A DNA stretch of 64,000 bases from Chamaelirium japonicum (Eukaryota > Streptophyta > Magnoliopsida > Liliales > Melanthiaceae), in the NCBI GenBank assembly GCA_947650365.1, contig OX393549.1, positions 27,433,209-27,497,208 of the forward strand, read 5' to 3'. The position numbers and the translations under genes were made by a program. The notes beneath the pieces were generated by a model, which saw nothing but the letters and a program-made list of their open reading frames with translations, did no database searches and was not told where the DNA came from. Positions 62,001 to 64,000 of the stretch are shown piece after piece. Each line of letters starts with the position of its first letter. The first letter of the stretch is position 1.

Positions 62001-64000
62001 TCGATCAATTCTAATTCATTAGCACGATCCATTCTAATTCATTCGTACGATCCAATCTAATTCATTCGCACGATCTATTCTAATTCATTCGTATGATACA
62101 TTCTAATTCCTTCGTACGATCCATTCTAATTCATTCATATAATCCATTCTAATTCTTTCACACGATCCATTCTAGTTCATTCGTACGATCCATTCTAATT
62201 CATTCTTGCAATCCATTCTATTTCATTCGTACGATCCATTCTTACTCATTCGTATGATCCATACTAATTCATTCGTATGATCCATTCTAATTCATTCGTA
62301 CGATCCATTCTAATTTATTCGTACGATCCATTCGAATTCATTCGCACGATCCATTCGAATTGATCCTACGAATGAATTAGAATGGATCGTGTGAAAGAAT
62401 TAGAATGGATTGTATGAATGAATTAGAATGGATCGTATGAATCAATTAGAATGGATCATGTGAATGAATTCGAATGGATCATACGAATTCATTCTAATTC
62501 ATTCATACAATCCATTCTACTTCTTTCACACGATCCATTCTAATTCATTCTTACGTTCCATTCTAATTCATTAGCACGATCCATGCTAATTCATTCGTTC
62601 GATCAATTCTAATTCATTAGCACGATCCATTCTAATTCATTCGTACGATCCATTCTAATTCATTCGCACGATCCATTCTAATTCATTCATAGGATCCATT
62701 CTAATTCATTCATACGATCTATTCTAATTCTTTTGCACGAATGTATCCATTCTAATTCATTCGCACGAGTGTATCCATTCTAATTCATTCGTACGATCCA
62801 TTCTAATTCATTCGTACGATCCATTCGAATTCATTCGCACGATCCATTCTAATTCATTCATATGATCCATTCTAATTCATTCATACAATCCATTCTAATT
62901 CTTTCATACGATCCATTCTAATTCATTCGTACGATCCATTCTAATTCATTCGTACAATCGATTCTATTTCATTCGTACGATCCATTCTTACTCATTCGTA
63001 TGATCCATTCTAATTCATTCGTATGATCCATTCTAATTCATTCGTACCATCCATTCTAATTCATTCGTACGATCCATTCTAATTCATTCGTACGATCCAT
63101 TCTAATTCATTCGCACGAATGTATCCATTCTAGTTCATTCGTACAATCCATTCTAATTCATTCGTACGATCCATTCTAATTCATTCGCACGATCCATTCT
63201 AGTTCATTCGTACGATCCATTCTAATTCATTCATACGATCCATTCTAATTCATTCGTACGATCCATTCTAATTCATTCGTACAATCTATTCTAATTCATT
63301 CGTACGAATGGATACATTCGTGTGAATGAATTAGAATGGATCGTACGAATGAGTAAGAATGGATCGTACGAATGAAATAGAATGGATTGCACGAATGAAT
63401 TAGAATGGATCGTACGAATGAATTAGAATGGATCGTGTGAGTGAATTAGAATGGATCGTACGAAGGAATTAGAATGGATCGTACGAAGGAATTAGAATGG
63501 ATCGTACGAATGAATTAGAATGGATCGTACGAATGAATTAGAATAGATCGTACGAATGAATTAGAATGGATCGTACGAATGAATTAGAATGGATCGTGTG
63601 AAAGAATTAGAATGGATCGTACGAATGAATTAGAATGGATCGTGCGAATGAATTAGAATGGATCGTACGAATGAATTAGAATGGATCGTGCTAATGAATT
63701 AGAATTGATCGAACGAATGAATTAGCATGGATCGTGCATTCGTACGATCCATTCTAATTCATTCGTAAGATCCATTCTAATTCATTCGTACGATCCATTC
63801 TAATTCATTCGTTCGATCCATTCTAATTCATTCGCACGAATGTATCCATTCTAGTTCATTCATACGATCCATTCTAATTCATTCGTACGATCCATTCAAA
63901 TTCATTCATACGATCTATTCTAATTCATTCATACAATCCATTCTAATTCTTTCACACGATCCATTCTAATTCATTCGTACGATCCATTTTAATTCATTCG
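44015..64000. repeat. Satellite array, third part, to the window end
   Basis: Same satellite. Blocks: R 44015-44589 (continuing the block split by Element 3), F -45843, R -47190, F -48179, R -50183, F -50486, R -50875, F -52791, R -52994, F -53165, R -53940, F -54966, R -57830, F -59048, R -59217, F -59644, R -60082, F -60251, R -61889, F -62359, R -62487, F -63303, R -63737, F -64000. Blocks are shorter than in the first part, especially 50-54 kb and 59-63.7 kb. Segments repeat distant parts of the array: 46920-47900 matches 24785-25740, and 63530-64000 matches 18940-19412 (offset about 44588). A rare variant near 49395-49490 is the reverse complement of 20640-20700. The array continues beyond the window. 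Confidence 0.95.

Noticed and set aside
6441..64000. Telomeric repeat
   Set aside because: The unit bears no resemblance to TTTAGGG-type repeats and changes strand repeatedly.
1..64000. tRNA, rRNA or microRNA genes
   Set aside because: No cloverleaf with conserved boxes or rRNA signature was noticed; the hairpins found are in repeats of Element 3 and do not by themselves support a microRNA.

Overview
This 64 kb window contains no recognisable host gene. It looks like plant heterochromatin: one very large short-unit satellite array broken by three LTR retrotransposons. The retrotransposons have the gag type, primer-binding site, polypurine tract and repeat-filled 3' region expected of the Tat branch of plant Ty3/gypsy elements. 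I cannot name the species; a seed plant is the safest statement.

Layout. (1) 1-6440: Element 1, minus orientation. Its 3' LTR is cut by the window start. It has gag but no pol. (2) 6441-25759: satellite. (3) 25760-31458: Element 2, minus orientation, same family as Element 1, complete with a perfect 5-bp target duplication (CGATC). (4) 31459-36166: satellite. (5) 36167-44014: Element 3, plus orientation, a different family, complete with a perfect target duplication (GATCA). It carries a gag joined directly to the last part of an integrase. (6) 44015-64000: satellite to the window end. Satellite makes up about 44 kb (about 69%).

The satellite unit is 23 bp (starts GATCCATTCTAATTC, ends ATTCGTAC), with a frequent 28-bp variant. 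Its orientation switches about 42 times in the window. Most switch points fall into a few sequence classes that recur at distant places, so the array has been copied as blocks that already contained inversions.

How the parts fit. None of the three elements encodes reverse transcriptase or a full integrase, so all must have been mobilised by proteins from an autonomous relative elsewhere. Elements 1 and 2 each carry a gag with one in-frame TGA where the other copy has CGA. The most striking observation is that all three insertions lie at the same base position of the satellite unit, just before CATTCTAATT, and in the same orientation relative to it. This suggests targeted or strongly biased integration into the satellite. 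The three elements also carry their own tandem repeats (145/107, 78, 76, 119, 107, 77, 54, 255, 43 and 22 bp), a known habit of Tat elements and a possible source of new satellites.

All coordinates, copy numbers and mismatch counts were read by eye and may be off by a few bases or units.
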